Assembly: GCA_023376005.1 (NCBI GenBank)
Contig: CM042150.1
Span: 73,998,131-74,062,130 of the forward strand
Direction: 5' to 3'
DNA length: 64,000 bases
Source: Doryteuthis pealeii
Lineage: Eukaryota > Mollusca > Cephalopoda > Myopsida > Loliginidae
Below, one piece after another: positions 22,247 through 32,755 of the stretch. Made by a program: the position numbers and the translations under genes. The notes under the pieces were generated by a model. That model was not told the DNA's origin, made no database searches, and saw only the letters and a program-made list of their open reading frames with translations. The stretch's first letter is position 1; each line of letters starts with the position of its first letter.

Positions 22247-23939
22247 AAACTTTACTAATTATTTTGAAAGAAGTCATGATAAAAAAATTAATCAAAAAGC
22301 AGGAGGCAAATATTGCTGCAAAATATCCTGTGGAATGGATTGTCTGTAAGAGAATCAATGCTGCCATGTTTGTTATGATAAATCTTGGAAATGTTGAGGC
22401 TATACTTTTTATAGATAAATTATGGTTGTTCAATGTTACCATTTTGAAATGATTCAAAATGTATATTACTGTAAGGAGGAAATGTAAGTCAATTTTGTGT
22501 AGAAATTTTATTGAGATATAAATTAAACAGGAAAGATATATGTATATAGAAAATGCTTTGAGGTTATGTACATGTTTATGCATGCAAGTTCTTTTAGGAT
22601 TCATATATGTATGTGAAATTACTGAAATGGTATTTACTTACTTAAGAAGAGTACCTTGTTGTTGGTTGAGTATGTCTGGAATTATATGTAAAAGCTTCTG
22701 ACTTTGTGTATTATATATTGTGTATATGTAGTTTGCCATTGTTAGTCTCCCCGTGGGTTTTGTTGCTAATCTAGTATTTTCAAGAAAAGAGGAAGAGGAT
22801 CATCTTAGTAAAACATGTCTTTGATTATTAAATTTTATCATTTTGCAGAGTGTATATTGATGTAAGGAAGAAATTAGCATCAGTTAATTTAAAATCTTAA
22901 AATAAAAATGAGTTAATTCAATTTATTTATTTTTATACTAAAAAAAAACCCCATAGAAGTTACATTTTTGTGTATTGGATTTCCAGTCTTCAATCACGAA
23001 AGAATGTATGTAAACATATAGGTATCCAGAAAGCTTTTATAGATCAGTTATATATTCTCCCTTGCATTTACTACTATTTTACCTACCCAGATAGGTTTCT
23101 ATGGTAACAGAGTGTGTAATTATCATGTCATGTGAACACTTTTGCAGGAAATGGAGATAATGCCAGTACCTGTTTTGTCTAATTGGACAAAACTAAAATT
23201 CTTTACAGGATCTCAATATTTACACTGACTTCACCTTTTAAGAAAGTCTTTTAATTCAAATAAATCATTGGTTGAATTGCTGGATGCAACTTAGTCAAAT
23301 GACGCAAGAGTTTGGTAGACGCAACCTTTAGCTTTATTATAGTTGTTCACAATACACCAATGGTATTGGCACTAAAACCAAAAGTAAAAGTCCAAGAGGT
23401 TAATTTTACATCAAACATCTTCTTTCATTTCAAAAGGCCTTAGGTAATTTTCTTTCTTCTTTTCTTTTGTGTAAAAAGGAGAAAAAGGTGTGTTCAGATG
23501 TAAGCAAACAAATTCCAGAAATAGAAAACTAGAAAAATGTCTAAAAACAACTTGATGTACAGAAAGAAAAAAAGAAATTACTTTGAAACTGATTCAAATA
23601 AACAAAGTATTCCACTCAGATCACCCTTCTTTCGTAAAGTTAAGGAGTTCTCTATCAGATCGTTTTCAAATGAGAAAAGTCTTTTGTTTTGAATAAAGTT
23701 ACAATATTTAAGACACATTTCAACTTTACAAACCTTCAACAGTTGAATCCAATGCACAAAAGTGCAAGTTATAAGGTTTTTTTAGTTTTTTTAAAAATAC
23801 AAATGAATAGATAAATCCTTTTATGGTAAGCTTTTAAATCTATTTTATACTTATATTGTAACAGTTTACAAGAGACCTAGATGAATAATGTTCATAGGAT
23901 CCAGTTATTGAAAACTGTTTTTAATTTGACATCTTCAAA
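22247..23939. other. Spacer, no supported gene
   Basis: Open frames cover 22218-22604 on the - strand (128 codons) and 22264-22452 on the + strand (62 codons, MKEVMIKKLIKKQEANIAAK). They overlap each other and the hairpin, have no splice or family support, and are not called. On the - strand, 22650-22700 holds a short open segment ending in a strong donor (GTAAGTA), but its acceptor is poor. Confidence 0.45.
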
Positions 23940-24135
23940 ATTAATTAATTTTTTATTATCAGTTTTGACTAGTATTTTCTTTCATCTTATTTTTCAGCTC
24001 ATCTTTTTATCACAACTCATTCAGAATGTTAATCTAAGGAAATAAAGAATAAGCTTTAAGTAAGATTTAAATTCATAAACATCTAACCTGTTAAACGTCT
24101 GAGTTATGGTAATTCATTGGTTGACAGAAGTAAAA
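23940..24135 (-). repeat. tRNA-derived SINE, family G, eroded
   Basis: The + strand starts TTATTATCAGTTTTGACTAGTATTTTCTTTCATC, matching the tail at 19150, and ends with a reversed, damaged tRNA-like head (AAACATCTAACCTGTTAAACGTCTGAGTTATGG). Confidence 0.45.
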
Positions 24136-24224
24136 TCTAACCCTTAAACCCATCCTTTAATCATTCCTTGATCCAACTCAGAGCCTTATTTTTTGTTGTC
24201 ATTTTTTAGACCAAAACAACATCA

Positions 24225-24752
24225 ACTTGTGCATGTTTTTCACACCAGCAATAGCTGTTGGTTGATCACTGGAGTCTGAGTGACAGCAAGTCTCCTTAGG
24301 TTTCTAGAACTCTTCTGAATATTCTAGCCAATCTCAACAATGCTGTTGTTTGGATAGTATCTATTCTCCTTTAAATTTCCAATTCCTCCAGTCTCCCTCC
24401 CAAACCCTTGGGGACTGTTGCAAGGACACACACTACAATTGGTATCACCTTTTACCCTCATATTCCATAATTTTTACAATTTTTTTGTAGAGTCCAAGTA
24501 TTTGTCTATCTTTTCATTTTCTTTTATTTTTCTCTATGGTCTGCTGGAATGGCAAAATATACTAAACGACAAGTTATTTTTTCTTTATTAGCACTAGGTG
24601 TGATCTTCTGGTTGGGATTAGATGATCTATTTGTATCTGAAAATCCTAGAGAATTTTGAATCTCAAGATGGATTTTGGTTTGTTCATATACCATTTGGTA
24701 GTATGTTCAAAGTTTAATTTCTTGCACAATTCTCTGTGGATCACCTTTCCCA
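24225..24752 (-). mobile_element. LINE C-terminal fragment, restriction-like endonuclease type, copy 1
   Basis: The - strand reads VGKVIHRELCKKLNFEH, KWYMNKPKSILRF, then DFQIQIDHLIPTRRSHLVLI and further fragments. This resembles the C-terminal PD-(D/E)XK restriction-like endonuclease region of RLE-type LINEs (family pattern RRPDLVL ... HLVDFAVP). Here the PD pair reads SH and frames are broken, so the copy is dead. The same protein tail occurs in + copies at 25185 and 44910. Confidence 0.65.
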
Positions 24753-24769
24753 CACAGTCATGCATATAT

Positions 24770-24812
24770 ATATTAATATTAATATTATTATTATTATTAT
24801 TATTATTATAAT
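24770..24812. repeat. (ATT)n microsatellite
   Basis: ATTATTATT repeated between the LINE fragment and a SINE, partly interrupted. Confidence 0.9.
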
Positions 24813-24829
24813 AATTATGAGTAATAAAG

Positions 24830-25050
24830 TGCCGGTTTACCTCAGTCAGTGGAAAATTTCCCTAGGAATCACAATGTTCATGGTTGGATACCAGTCCCTG
24901 CCAACTCAGTGCATGAGTAGCACAGTTTAGGTAATCTGATCTGTACAGCAGAACAATCTTCTTGGTCTAGCACCAGTGTAAAGAAGATAGACTCCCTTGA
25001 TGTTTGGCTGATACCGACAATAGGCCATTCCACTGACTTTACTTTTATGA
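24830..25050 (+). repeat. tRNA-derived SINE, family A, diverged
   Basis: Head GGTTTACCTCAGTCAGTGG with a damaged B box (TGGTTGGATACCAG), then CCAACTCAGTGCATGAGTAGCAC and the end CTGATACCGACAATAGGCCATTCC. A short internal deletion removes the CACCTCAGACAC part. It is followed by the GAAAGAAAATAT-type phrase and an (AAT)n microsatellite (25141-25175). Confidence 0.85.
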
Positions 25051-25138
25051 GTGATATTTTCTTTCATGTGATCCTTTTAGATTTGTGATAAAAAAGTACT
25101 AAAAATTAAGAAGAAAGAAAATATAAAATAAAATTACT

Positions 25139-25176
<38 letters not shown>

Positions 25177-25184
25177 AACAAACT

Positions 25185-25640
25185 GACACAAAAAGAATAC
25201 AAGAGTCGGCATGACTGGGTAAGAAAGGTGATCCACTGGGGATTGTGAAAGAGATTAAAATTTGACCATGCAAACAAATGGTATATGCACATTGCACAAA
25301 CCAGAATATGTCCTAAAAATTTGACCCATAAATTCTGAGATTTTGAGATACAACTGGACCATCCTGGTCAGACCTTGGATCAATTAACAAGATAAAAAGA
25401 ACTTGAAATCTACTGGATTTTGTAGTTCCAATGAATCAGAGCGAAAATGAAAGAAAGAGAAAAAATACATCGATCTTGTGAGTGAGCTGAAAAAACTGTG
25501 GAACATGAAAGTTACAGGGATAACAATTGTAGTTAGTGCTCTTGGAATGGTCTCCAAGGGCTTGGAAAGGAGACTGGAGATGTGGAAATTAGAATTGAGA
25601 CCATTCAAACCACAACAATGTTATAATAGTAATAATAATA
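25185..25640 (+). mobile_element. LINE C-terminal fragment, restriction-like endonuclease type, copy 2
   Basis: The + strand yields in broken frames QKEYKSRHDWV, VIHWGL, then KKYIDLVSELKKLWNMKVTG and IVVSALGMVSKGLERRLEM. These are the closing helices after the nuclease core of the family. The PD motif segment is degenerate here (RYNWTILVRPWIN). It ends near an (AAT)n tract at 25627. Frameshifts and stops show that it is dead. Confidence 0.65.
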
Positions 25641-25826
25641 GGTTGCAATGCTTCATTGTAAAATAAAATTTTATGTCCTTCACAAAAAAAATCATGATGC
25701 TTTCATATGTGAATAACACATAATTGAATACTGAGAGCCACACAATAAGTCATAAAACGTGTGACTTCTCAAACTATTGATAATTAGTTTTATGCTCTTG
25801 AGGTAAGTCATGACTTTCTAATTAAA

Positions 25827-25867
25827 ACATCTCTCTCTCTCTCTCTCTCTCTCTGTATGTATGTATG

Positions 25868-25917
<50 letters not shown>
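25827..25917. repeat. Compound (CT)n-(GTAT)n-(AT)n microsatellite
   Basis: Uninterrupted (CT) from 25830, GTATGTAT to about 25871, then (AT) to 25917. The - strand frame over it is a translated repeat. Confidence 0.95.
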
Positions 25918-25919
<2 letters not shown>

Positions 25920-26234
25920 GTGTATGTGTGTAATTCAGATACAGACAAAAAAAAAAAAGAAAAAAATATTCTTATTCTGAAGATTTTTATGTAAAATTCT
26001 GATTGATGTTGATAAGTATTTAAAGAGCTGGTATGTTCACACACTCAACTTTACAGACACAATAAGACAACATTTCAGAATATCAACAGAAGATTTTTTT
26101 TTTAAACAAATAGACATTGAATTTAACAGACAGGAAGTTTTATCATTAATAGTTCTACTTGTCTTCTGTGTAAAGTATAAGAAGGAAGATTTATTTTGTT
26201 ACAGAAATCTGGAAGAATACATGAGTGAGATTAA

Positions 26235-26650
26235 CATATGAGGGTTGATAAAAAAGTAATGATACAGAAGCTTAACATTTTAAATTAAATGAAGATGTGT
26301 GCACAGCTGAACAATTTCTATAATAAAATGATGATGTTTTGATATCTCAACATCTAGATGAGTCAGTGACAATTTGAAAAAAAAACAGCAGCTTTTGATG
26401 AAACACAGAATTGTGCAAGTGTATCAGCCTCCATAATCACAAGAGTTTGTGACATTTTTCTTGTTTCCTAAACTGAAAATTCATCTCAAGGTTAAGATTT
26501 GAGAATGTGGAGAACATTAAAGAAATATGATACTGTTGTTTCATACCACATCAAAAGAAGAATTTCAAAGGTCCTTTGATCAATTGAAAACTTGTTGGAA
26601 TAGGCAGATATTTATTTGACACCCATGAGGGAAAAATGTTACACAAGGTC
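26235..26650 (+). mobile_element. Degenerate mariner-type element
   Basis: Begins GAGGGTTGATAAAAAAGTAATG, a mariner-type terminal sequence next to TA. Downstream broken frames recall the end of a mariner transposase: FPKLK-like (TTTCCTAAACTGAAA), then KEEFQRSFDQLKTCWN and the final (W-x-R/K-C-I)-like region. The central catalytic region is missing and no matching right terminal repeat was found. Confidence 0.5.
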
Positions 26651-26699
26651 AATTTAATGTGGAGGCACTTGGCAGAAAGTGAATCACCTCTATGTTAAA

Positions 26700-26965
26700 T
26701 ATCATCATCATCAAATCACGCTGATGGCATGGATTTCTATGACACTCTCTCTCTCTCTGTCATCATCCCTGGCAGGTATTCTGCACAGAGCTGATTGATG
26801 TAGGTTTTCACTGGTCAGCCAATACTGGTATGTCCATGTGTAGGTGTCCACTAGAGAATGTCACTTAAGAATTTGTCTTTTCTTCTTCAGCAGTGTCCAG
26901 CATGTCTTGTTCCTCTTAGTTGGATAGTTTGGGTGATAGGAGGTAAGTGGCTGTAAAATGAGCTA
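26700..26965 (-). mobile_element. LINE 3' end with (GAT)n tail
   Basis: The - strand reads, across frameshifts, RGTRHAGHC, WTPTHGHTSIG, PVKTYINQLCAEYLPGMM and KSMPSA, then GATGATGATGAT. This is the same C-terminus and tail as at 10890 and 15717. The + strand starts with the tail ATCATCATCATCA at 26701. Confidence 0.65.
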
Positions 26966-27239
26966 TAGTCTTGATATGTTTTTGAATACACTATGTACTT
27001 GTATATGTATGTAAATTTAAAATGTATAAAAACAATCCTAACTGAAATTATTGTTGGTTGTAGTTAGACAGAGAAGTTGAAAAATTGTATTTTGTGTTTC
27101 AAAAAGAGGCAGACAAGATGATGATTTCATCATCTGTTCAAAATTGATTTTTGATATCCAAAAAGATGAAAGGAATTACCCTGTCAAAATATTAAATTAT
27201 CATTCACTACACAATGTGGACTGCTGTACTTATCTTGGT

Positions 27240-27290
27240 TGTTATACTTACAATGTTTCAGCCATTACACTCTCCGGCCTTTTTCAGGTG
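27240..27290 (-). other. Penelope-type terminal motif with hammerhead-like core, degenerate
   Basis: The - strand reads CTGAAAAAGGCC, then GGCTGAAACATTGTAA, a conserved-core-like arrangement (CTGAnGA, stem, GAAA) with one core change. A related phrase (CAATGTTTCAG after TTATATTTA) is at 55435-55455. The motif recurs at 29428, 31771, 31925, 32727 and 59738. Confidence 0.35.
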
Positions 27291-27302
27291 CCTTTTGTTG
27301 GA

Positions 27303-27560
27303 CTTTTAGTAGACTACTACCTGGAGTTTGTGAGTTCAATCTCTGGTCCTGGTTTCAATAGCAGAGAAAAAGAAAAAAGTGGCTGATGCAAGATACCCTT
27401 AAGGCATTGATAGTGGAATAAGAACAATGTACCCCTATCATTCAAACAAAGGGTTAAGTCCTGAATTCTCAGCACCTAAAAGAGCAGCCAAAATGTTGTG
27501 ATTATAGCAACTAAGATGAGTATAGCAGTCTGAAATGTGTTGAGTATAATAATAATATCT
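27303..27560 (+). repeat. tRNA-related SINE, family C, copy 1
   Basis: Starts GTAGACTACTACCTGG with a B box-like GTGAGTTCAATCTCTGG. Shares with the copy at 28158 the phrases AAAGGGTTAAGTCCTGAATTC, CAGCCAAAATGTTGTGATTA and GAGTATAGCAGTCTGAAATG, and the same (AAT)n tail. The two copies are in direct orientation 855 bp apart. Confidence 0.75.
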
Positions 27561-27635
27561 TCTAAAAAGATTTTTCAGCTATGTATATATATATCCCTTA
27601 TATCCATTGTGCCATGTGTCCAATTGGACAAGAAA

Positions 27636-27636
<1 letters not shown>

Positions 27637-27689
<53 letters not shown>
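27637..27689. repeat. (GT)n microsatellite
   Basis: An uninterrupted GT run of about 26 units. Confidence 0.98.
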
Positions 27690-27691
<2 letters not shown>

Positions 27692-27899
27692 TAATTGTAA
27701 ACAAATTATTGAATAATTAATGATTAATAGTAAGATGTGAATAAGATTTTCCATTTCTTTATTCTCAAAGAGAATTTTAACACTATTTCCCTAATAATGA
27801 TTATGCTATTTTTAGTGTATTACACACAACAATTGGATCTTTATAATATAGATGTAAAATCTTGATATGTGTTTACTTTATTTCATCTGTTGCACTTAC

Positions 27900-28040
27900 C
27901 TTTACATAAATGTAACCTCGTAGCAAATGAACTAATATTGTTACTAACACAGTAAGTCCATAGATGGTGGCAAAAAAGTTTACTTGAGAGTGACTGCTTA
28001 TTCCAGTAGAACTTTGGTTATTATTGCCATCTGTGACATT
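27900..28040 (-). CDS. Candidate exon of an ABCC4/MRP4-like ABC transporter
   Basis: On the - strand, an acceptor with a strong polypyrimidine tract (TTTTCTTTTCTATTTCAG) and a strong donor (AAAG|GTAAGTG) bound a 141-bp segment. Only one of its three frames is open, phase 0 at both ends (47 codons). It begins NVTDGNNNQSS, a glycosylation-prone Asn/Ser stretch, then gives a membrane segment FFATIYGLTVLVTILVHLLR and YIYVK. This order matches the start of the second transmembrane domain of ABCC4-type transporters, where an NVT loop precedes a ...IYxGLTV... helix and an Arg before the next loop. Family assignment rests on these 47 residues from memory. Neighbouring conserved exons (a WWLSYW exon, an LHNxMF exon) were not found. 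Confidence 0.5.
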
Positions 28041-28157
28041 CTGAAATAGAAAAGAAAAAAAAGTAAAAATCCTTTGGAAAGTTAAATTAAATTGTGTTAA
28101 AAGTTTAAATTAAGCTTATAATGAATTTATAGCTGAGAGGGATATGATAAGTCAAAT

Positions 28158-28405
28158 ATTCTAGCAGACTACCACCTGGTGGTTGTGAATTCAATCCCTG
28201 GTTCTGGTTTCAATTGTGGTGAAAAAGGCAAAAAGTAGCTGCTGCAATGCTATGACAGAATGAGAACAGTATATGGCTGTGGTGCAAATAAAGGGTTAAG
28301 TTTTGAATTCCCAGCACCTGAAGGAGCAGCCAAAATGTTGTGATTATAGCAACTAAGATGAGTATAGCAGTCTGAAATGTGTTGAGAATAATAATAACAA
28401 TGCCT
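28158..28405 (+). repeat. tRNA-related SINE, family C, copy 2
   Basis: Starts GCAGACTACCACCTGG, with B box-like GTGAATTCAATCCCTGG. The body is shared with 27303-27560 and is nearly identical over its last 90 bp (CAGCCAAAATGTTGTGATTA onward). The pair flanks the candidate exon at 27900-28040. Confidence 0.75.
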
Positions 28406-29023
28406 AATCTAAGAAATATAGACAAAATATGAAATTGTTGTTCCCAGCTGTGGTTTCATCTGATTACTGAAGTTGGTTTGCAGAATACTAATGGATTCTT
28501 TATTTCTGCAGTTGATAGTTACGTGCCAAAAATGATAAGTGAGTTAATGTGCAATTCTTGTAGTCTCATTGTAGACAAGTAACTCAGTAAGATTGATACT
28601 TGAGTGACTAATTCAGACATGTTGTCTCTCATGCTAGAGACACTTCAAAAGACTGAAGCTTTTTAGTGGGAAAAACCAGGTATTTATATAGAATGACTGG
28701 ATCAAAAAGGTGTCTAAATTGACTGTTTCCTCATTGGCTAATTGCATTCTATTTTATCATTGGTGAGAAAAGATGAATGTTAAAATCAAATTCTCTTGTG
28801 CTGTGATCCACTTTATACACAGATTTGTGCTTGTTCTAAATAGTGCAAATATATATTCCAAAGATATATAAACCTTACAAGACATTGACAGTAAATTTGA
28901 TCATGAATGCTTACTTCATGGTGTAGTCTTGTATATAATAGAATGAAAAAGAAAAAGAATTGTAAACAAATTATAGAAAGCAAGGTAAAAATTTATTATA
29001 CCTTTATATAAAATACATTGTGA

Positions 29024-29028
<5 letters not shown>

Positions 29029-29076
<48 letters not shown>
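29029..29076. repeat. (GT)n microsatellite
   Basis: An uninterrupted GT run of about 24 units, directly upstream of the Penelope-like remnant. Confidence 0.98.
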
Positions 29077-29077
<1 letters not shown>

Positions 29078-29094
29078 TTAAACTGTCAAAATCA

Positions 29095-29480
29095 GATGCA
29101 TGTCCTACTCATCTAATTACCAGAAAATTCTTACTGAAAACACATACATATTACATAAAGAAAGAAATAGGCAAAAACCCAAATTCTTAAAGCCTTATAC
29201 AATAAGAAAAACAAAACTACCTTGAATAAAATTAATTTTGAATATAGCAGTCATATTCCCACATATTTATAACTCATATTCCGCCAATTTTCCTCCTCCC
29301 AATCCCCACACCTTTTTACATAATTTCTGTGAGTTCACCCTCGTACTTGATTACTTCACTACTACTTGACTGTTTAACCACATTCTGTGTTTAGATAGAA
29401 CTTGGAACACACTCAATTACATTAACCCTGAAGATAGCAGTTTGTATAGCCAAAAGTACTTGGGATTAAAATTGTGGAGC
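29095..29480 (+). mobile_element. Penelope-like element 3' end, degenerate
   Basis: The + strand gives ILTENTYILHKERNRQK, then by frameshift a tract like ILKALYNKKNK and LNKINF. This is homologous to the end of the GIY-YIG protein at 4893-5043. The 3' region continues through a diverged untranslated segment to a hammerhead-like core at 29428. The whole is 5'-truncated. Its right boundary is uncertain. Confidence 0.65.
29428..29457 (+). ncRNA. Hammerhead-like motif in Penelope 3' region
   Basis: CTGAAGA (29428-29434), a short imperfect stem (AGC...GCC) and CAAAAG in place of CGAAA. Penelope-like elements are known to carry hammerhead ribozyme motifs near their ends. Here the GAAA box has lost its G and the stem has two clear pairs, so it is probably inactive. 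Confidence 0.3.
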
Positions 29481-29608
29481 ACTAATTAACAGATTCCACC
29501 CTGATATCAAGAAATTGGCCTGAAAACTTGAAAGGATTGAGAAAAAACATGTCAGATACCATATGTCCATCTTGTTTAATAGTGTATGCATTAAAGAAAA
29601 AATGCTGG

Positions 29609-29636
29609 TCATATATATATATATATATATATATAT
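29609..29636. repeat. (AT)n microsatellite
   Basis: A short AT run just before repeat family F copy 3. Two overlapping - strand frames at 29466-29679 are chance. Confidence 0.9.
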
Positions 29637-29654
29637 ACACGTGTTTAAAGAATA

Positions 29655-29885
29655 AAGCAATTTCCAGCCAAATTTGCAACTGGATGATAACTTTGTAGGA
29701 CCTGCATTTATGCTGAATGTTATTTTTTAACCATCTAAATTTTTGAAATAATGAAGATAACTAAGAAATTCTAATTAGAATCTTTCACTATGTTATAAAT
29801 AGAAGGGTAATTATCATCATGGACAGCTGTTACAACCTGAAGCCAATGGGTTAAACAGCCATCTAGCATAAAGTATAATATAGTG
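29655..29885 (+). repeat. Interspersed repeat family F, copy 3
   Basis: Best 5' agreement with copy 1: AAGCAATTTCCAGCC, TTTGCAACTGGATGATAAC, then GATAACTAAGAAATTCTAATTAG, ATCATCATGGACAGCTGTTAC and CCAATGGGTTAAACAGCCATCTAG. Confidence 0.75.
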
Positions 29886-30120
29886 AACTTTTGGGAGTTT
29901 TCTTTTGGTTCAGCAAGTTTTCTTGTCTTTTTGAAAGAATCCGGACTCTTTTTAAGAATATATTTTTCAACACAAAAGAAAGAAAAAGAATATGCCACAA
30001 TAGAACATTATACAAATTAAAATAGCACAAGCATATTGTGTTTTAAATAAAGAACATTCAAATTGCTATTCAAAATATTATGTCCAGCTTCATCCAAGAA
30101 GAAAGAGAATAAATACTTAC

Positions 30121-30201
30121 AAATAGAAATATAATCACAAAGAATAAATAAAAATATCCAACCAAAGTAACAGTGAATGAAAATTTCTTGCTTTGAAATT
30201 A
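30121..30201 (-). CDS. Weak candidate exon, hydrophobic
   Basis: On the - strand an acceptor (TTTCATTTCATTACATAG) and a strong donor (GTAAGTATT) enclose 81 bp open in one frame with two bases before the first codon (ISKQEIFIHCYFGWIFLFIL). That phase fits the single leftover base of the candidate at 40464-40523 but not the phase-0 start of the exon at 27900-28040. Very AT-rich, so chance is likely. Confidence 0.18.
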
Positions 30202-30500
30202 CTATGTAATGAAATGAAAGAAAATAATTGAAATGTAACCAATAATAGAATTAAATAAATAAATAAATTTTCATGACTAAATTACCATAAAATAAGTTTG
30301 AAATCCTTAATCTTAAGAAACATGACAAGATTATTAAAAACTGTTGAAACAACGAGATTTTCATAGACTTTCTTATATTGATTAGAAAGTGAAAACCACA
30401 TTAGCTGATATAATAGATTCTTATTTTTTGTGAAAACAAATTCTATTTTAAAATTATATCAAGGCAAATAATAATGTATTGTAATGTATTGTTAAGTATG

Positions 30501-30539
<39 letters not shown>

Positions 30540-31660
30540 GCAAAACGCCTGTGTGTGGTTTTAACTAAAAAGACTCCCCCCCCCAAAAAAAAAACAACTA
30601 CGGCACATGTGTACCAAAAACAATATGTACAGATTGAGTATCAGCCAAGAAAAGTTTTAATTAGAGTTGGGCACTCTCCGTAAGAGGAAGTAATAAAAAA
30701 GAAATGTAAATTTTAAAAATTTTCCAACTATTAACAAAAATCATAGAATTGTCCGAAATTATGTAGAGGGGGGGGGGGGTGACCTTTGGTCATTTGAAGA
30801 AAAAATTTTTCGGATCCCTAATTTTTACAATTCTAGAAAGATAAAATCCTGAAGTACATATAAAAAATAAAAATTCAATACCCGAAAAAAGTTATTTGAA
30901 AATATAAAAGTTATTTTCTTAAAACTAAAAAAATAATTTTTGTAGCATTTTTTTTTTTTCATAGTTTTAAAAACAATATTCTTCTTTGAATTGAAGTAAA
31001 AAAATGTATTTTCTCTAATTCAATTGGCCTATTTATATTCACTTAAAAATTTAATAGTGAATTTTAAACATCTGGAAGCAAAATATTGTCCATCCTTCAA
31101 TTATTTTTTTATTTATAAAAAATTGAAATTAAAAGATTTGTACATTACTGGTGTTAATTTGATATAAAACATGAGCAATGCCAGGTAGCCCTGCTAGTTA
31201 TAACTAATTCTGACTCGTATATTATTTTATCTTTTAATTTTTATTCGATTATTTGGTGCTTTTATAGGATAGATTAATAAAGAAATGTTCTGCATTAATA
31301 TAAAGAAATAATACACGAATGTAATTGTTACATTCACCATCCAGGTAAGAGCAAGTTTCAGTCCTTTGTTTTTTTTTTACTGAACAATTAAATCCTAAAA
31401 GTCTTCAACTCACCAAAATTCACCTGGCAGCCATATTTTTTTTATTTTTTCCCTCAGCCTAACTACTAAGTAGGTGTCCATTTATTGCCAATGGCAAATA
31501 TATAATTTTGGGGAATGTAAATGTTCAATAAAAAAAAAATGAAGCAAATCACTGAAACTTATTCTTGAATGCAAATATTACATTTCTATATAATTTGGGT
31601 AAAAAATTCAATCTAATATAATTTCGGTAAGAATTGTTTTTTTTTACCACACACACACAC
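30202..31660. other. AT-rich spacer
   Basis: Holds (AT)n at about 30507-30536, poly-C and poly-G runs at 30577-30586 and 30767-30778, and many A/T homopolymers. No gene is seen. Confidence 0.6.
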
Positions 31661-32042
31661 ACATATATATATATTATAAGAAAGATGCTAAAAAATCTAA
31701 CAGTATGTAAATATAAAATACAAAAAACAATGTATTCAGAGGATGTATTTTTATATAAAATTTGCCAACATTTCGATCTTTCCAACTATCTTCAGGACAG
31801 AACTAAAAAAAATGACATCAATCTAGATTAATGTTGAAGAGACCCCCCCCCCCAATGTTTCTTTCAATTTTTTTTTTTGAAAACCATTATTTCTGATGAA
31901 ACATTAAACGCCAATTTCACTCGTCTGAAAATGGTTGTAAAGATTGAAATGTTGGCATATTTCATAAATACATCATGTGAACACTTTGTTTTCAATATAT
32001 ATCTCTCAAACAACAAACAAACAAACAAAAACAAACACACAC

Positions 32043-32076
<34 letters not shown>
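31650..32076. repeat. Inverted pair of Penelope-type terminal segments between (CA)n tracts
   Basis: The - strand from 31798 to about 31705 and the + strand from 31921 to about 32010 are homologous, sharing the CTGAAgAT(A/G)GTTGgAAAGAT(C/T)GAAATGTTGGCA phrase and following sequence. Both diverge outward into (CA)n: CACACACAC at 31651-31662 and a long CA tract at 32034-32076. The core again resembles CTGAnGA ... GAAA. This looks like two element termini in head-to-head orientation around a 120-bp centre with a poly-C run. Confidence 0.55.
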
Positions 32077-32079
<3 letters not shown>

Positions 32080-32726
32080 TATCATTGTGTTTTATATATA
32101 GTATTGCCTATAAATAAGTATACTCCAAACAATTTTTTTTATGAAAAGTAAATTTTCCTACAACCCAAATACCAGTTTTTAATTTTTTCTCATTGAACAT
32201 TATACAATTATAATGGATATTATTTGGTATTATTTATTACAAACTCAACAGCATTGAAACAATTTTGTGATGCTAAATATTGATATTCTTGCTTACAGAG
32301 TTTCAATACTGTAGAGTTTGTTAATAAATAATGCCTATTCACATTCATATTGATTTCCCTTAGAAAGGATAAAATCCTGGTATCTGGTTTAGAAAAACAT
32401 TAACTTCTTTATATAAAGAAAATATTAGGGGTGTACTTATGTATTAGTAGATATTGCATATGAGATTATTATTATAAATAATCAGAGGTGATCAGTCATA
32501 AATGGTAGAACTTCATATTTTTTCAAGACACCTGAAAGCAATCAGCAGTAAAGGATCAGCGATAGAAACAAAAAATCTTCTATTCAATAACATATTAGTA
32601 ATGGCCATTAATTCAAAGACATCAACTTTTTTGTTCTATAAAACTGCATTAATATTTTTAGAAAAGGTTTGCCAAATGAATTATGTTTTTTAAATGATTT
32701 TTTTTTATTTTACTTCAACAACACAT

Positions 32727-32755
32727 GTTTTGGATCTTCTAGTATCTTCTTCAGG
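32727..32755 (-). other. Penelope-type terminal motif, hammerhead-like, degenerate
   Basis: The - strand reads CTGAAGAAGATACTAGAAG, then ATCCAAAACATG, the CTGAnGA/stem/GAAA arrangement with the G of GAAA changed. Only the flanking 60 bp look related to the other copies. Confidence 0.3.

Noticed and set aside
22218..22604. 128-codon reverse frame, the longest in the window
   Set aside because: Very AT-rich, overlaps another frame and the palindrome, with no splice support and no recognisable family.
27303..28405. Tandem segmental duplication containing the exon-like segment
   Set aside because: Only the SINE family C part is duplicated; the sequence between copies, including the exon, is unique.
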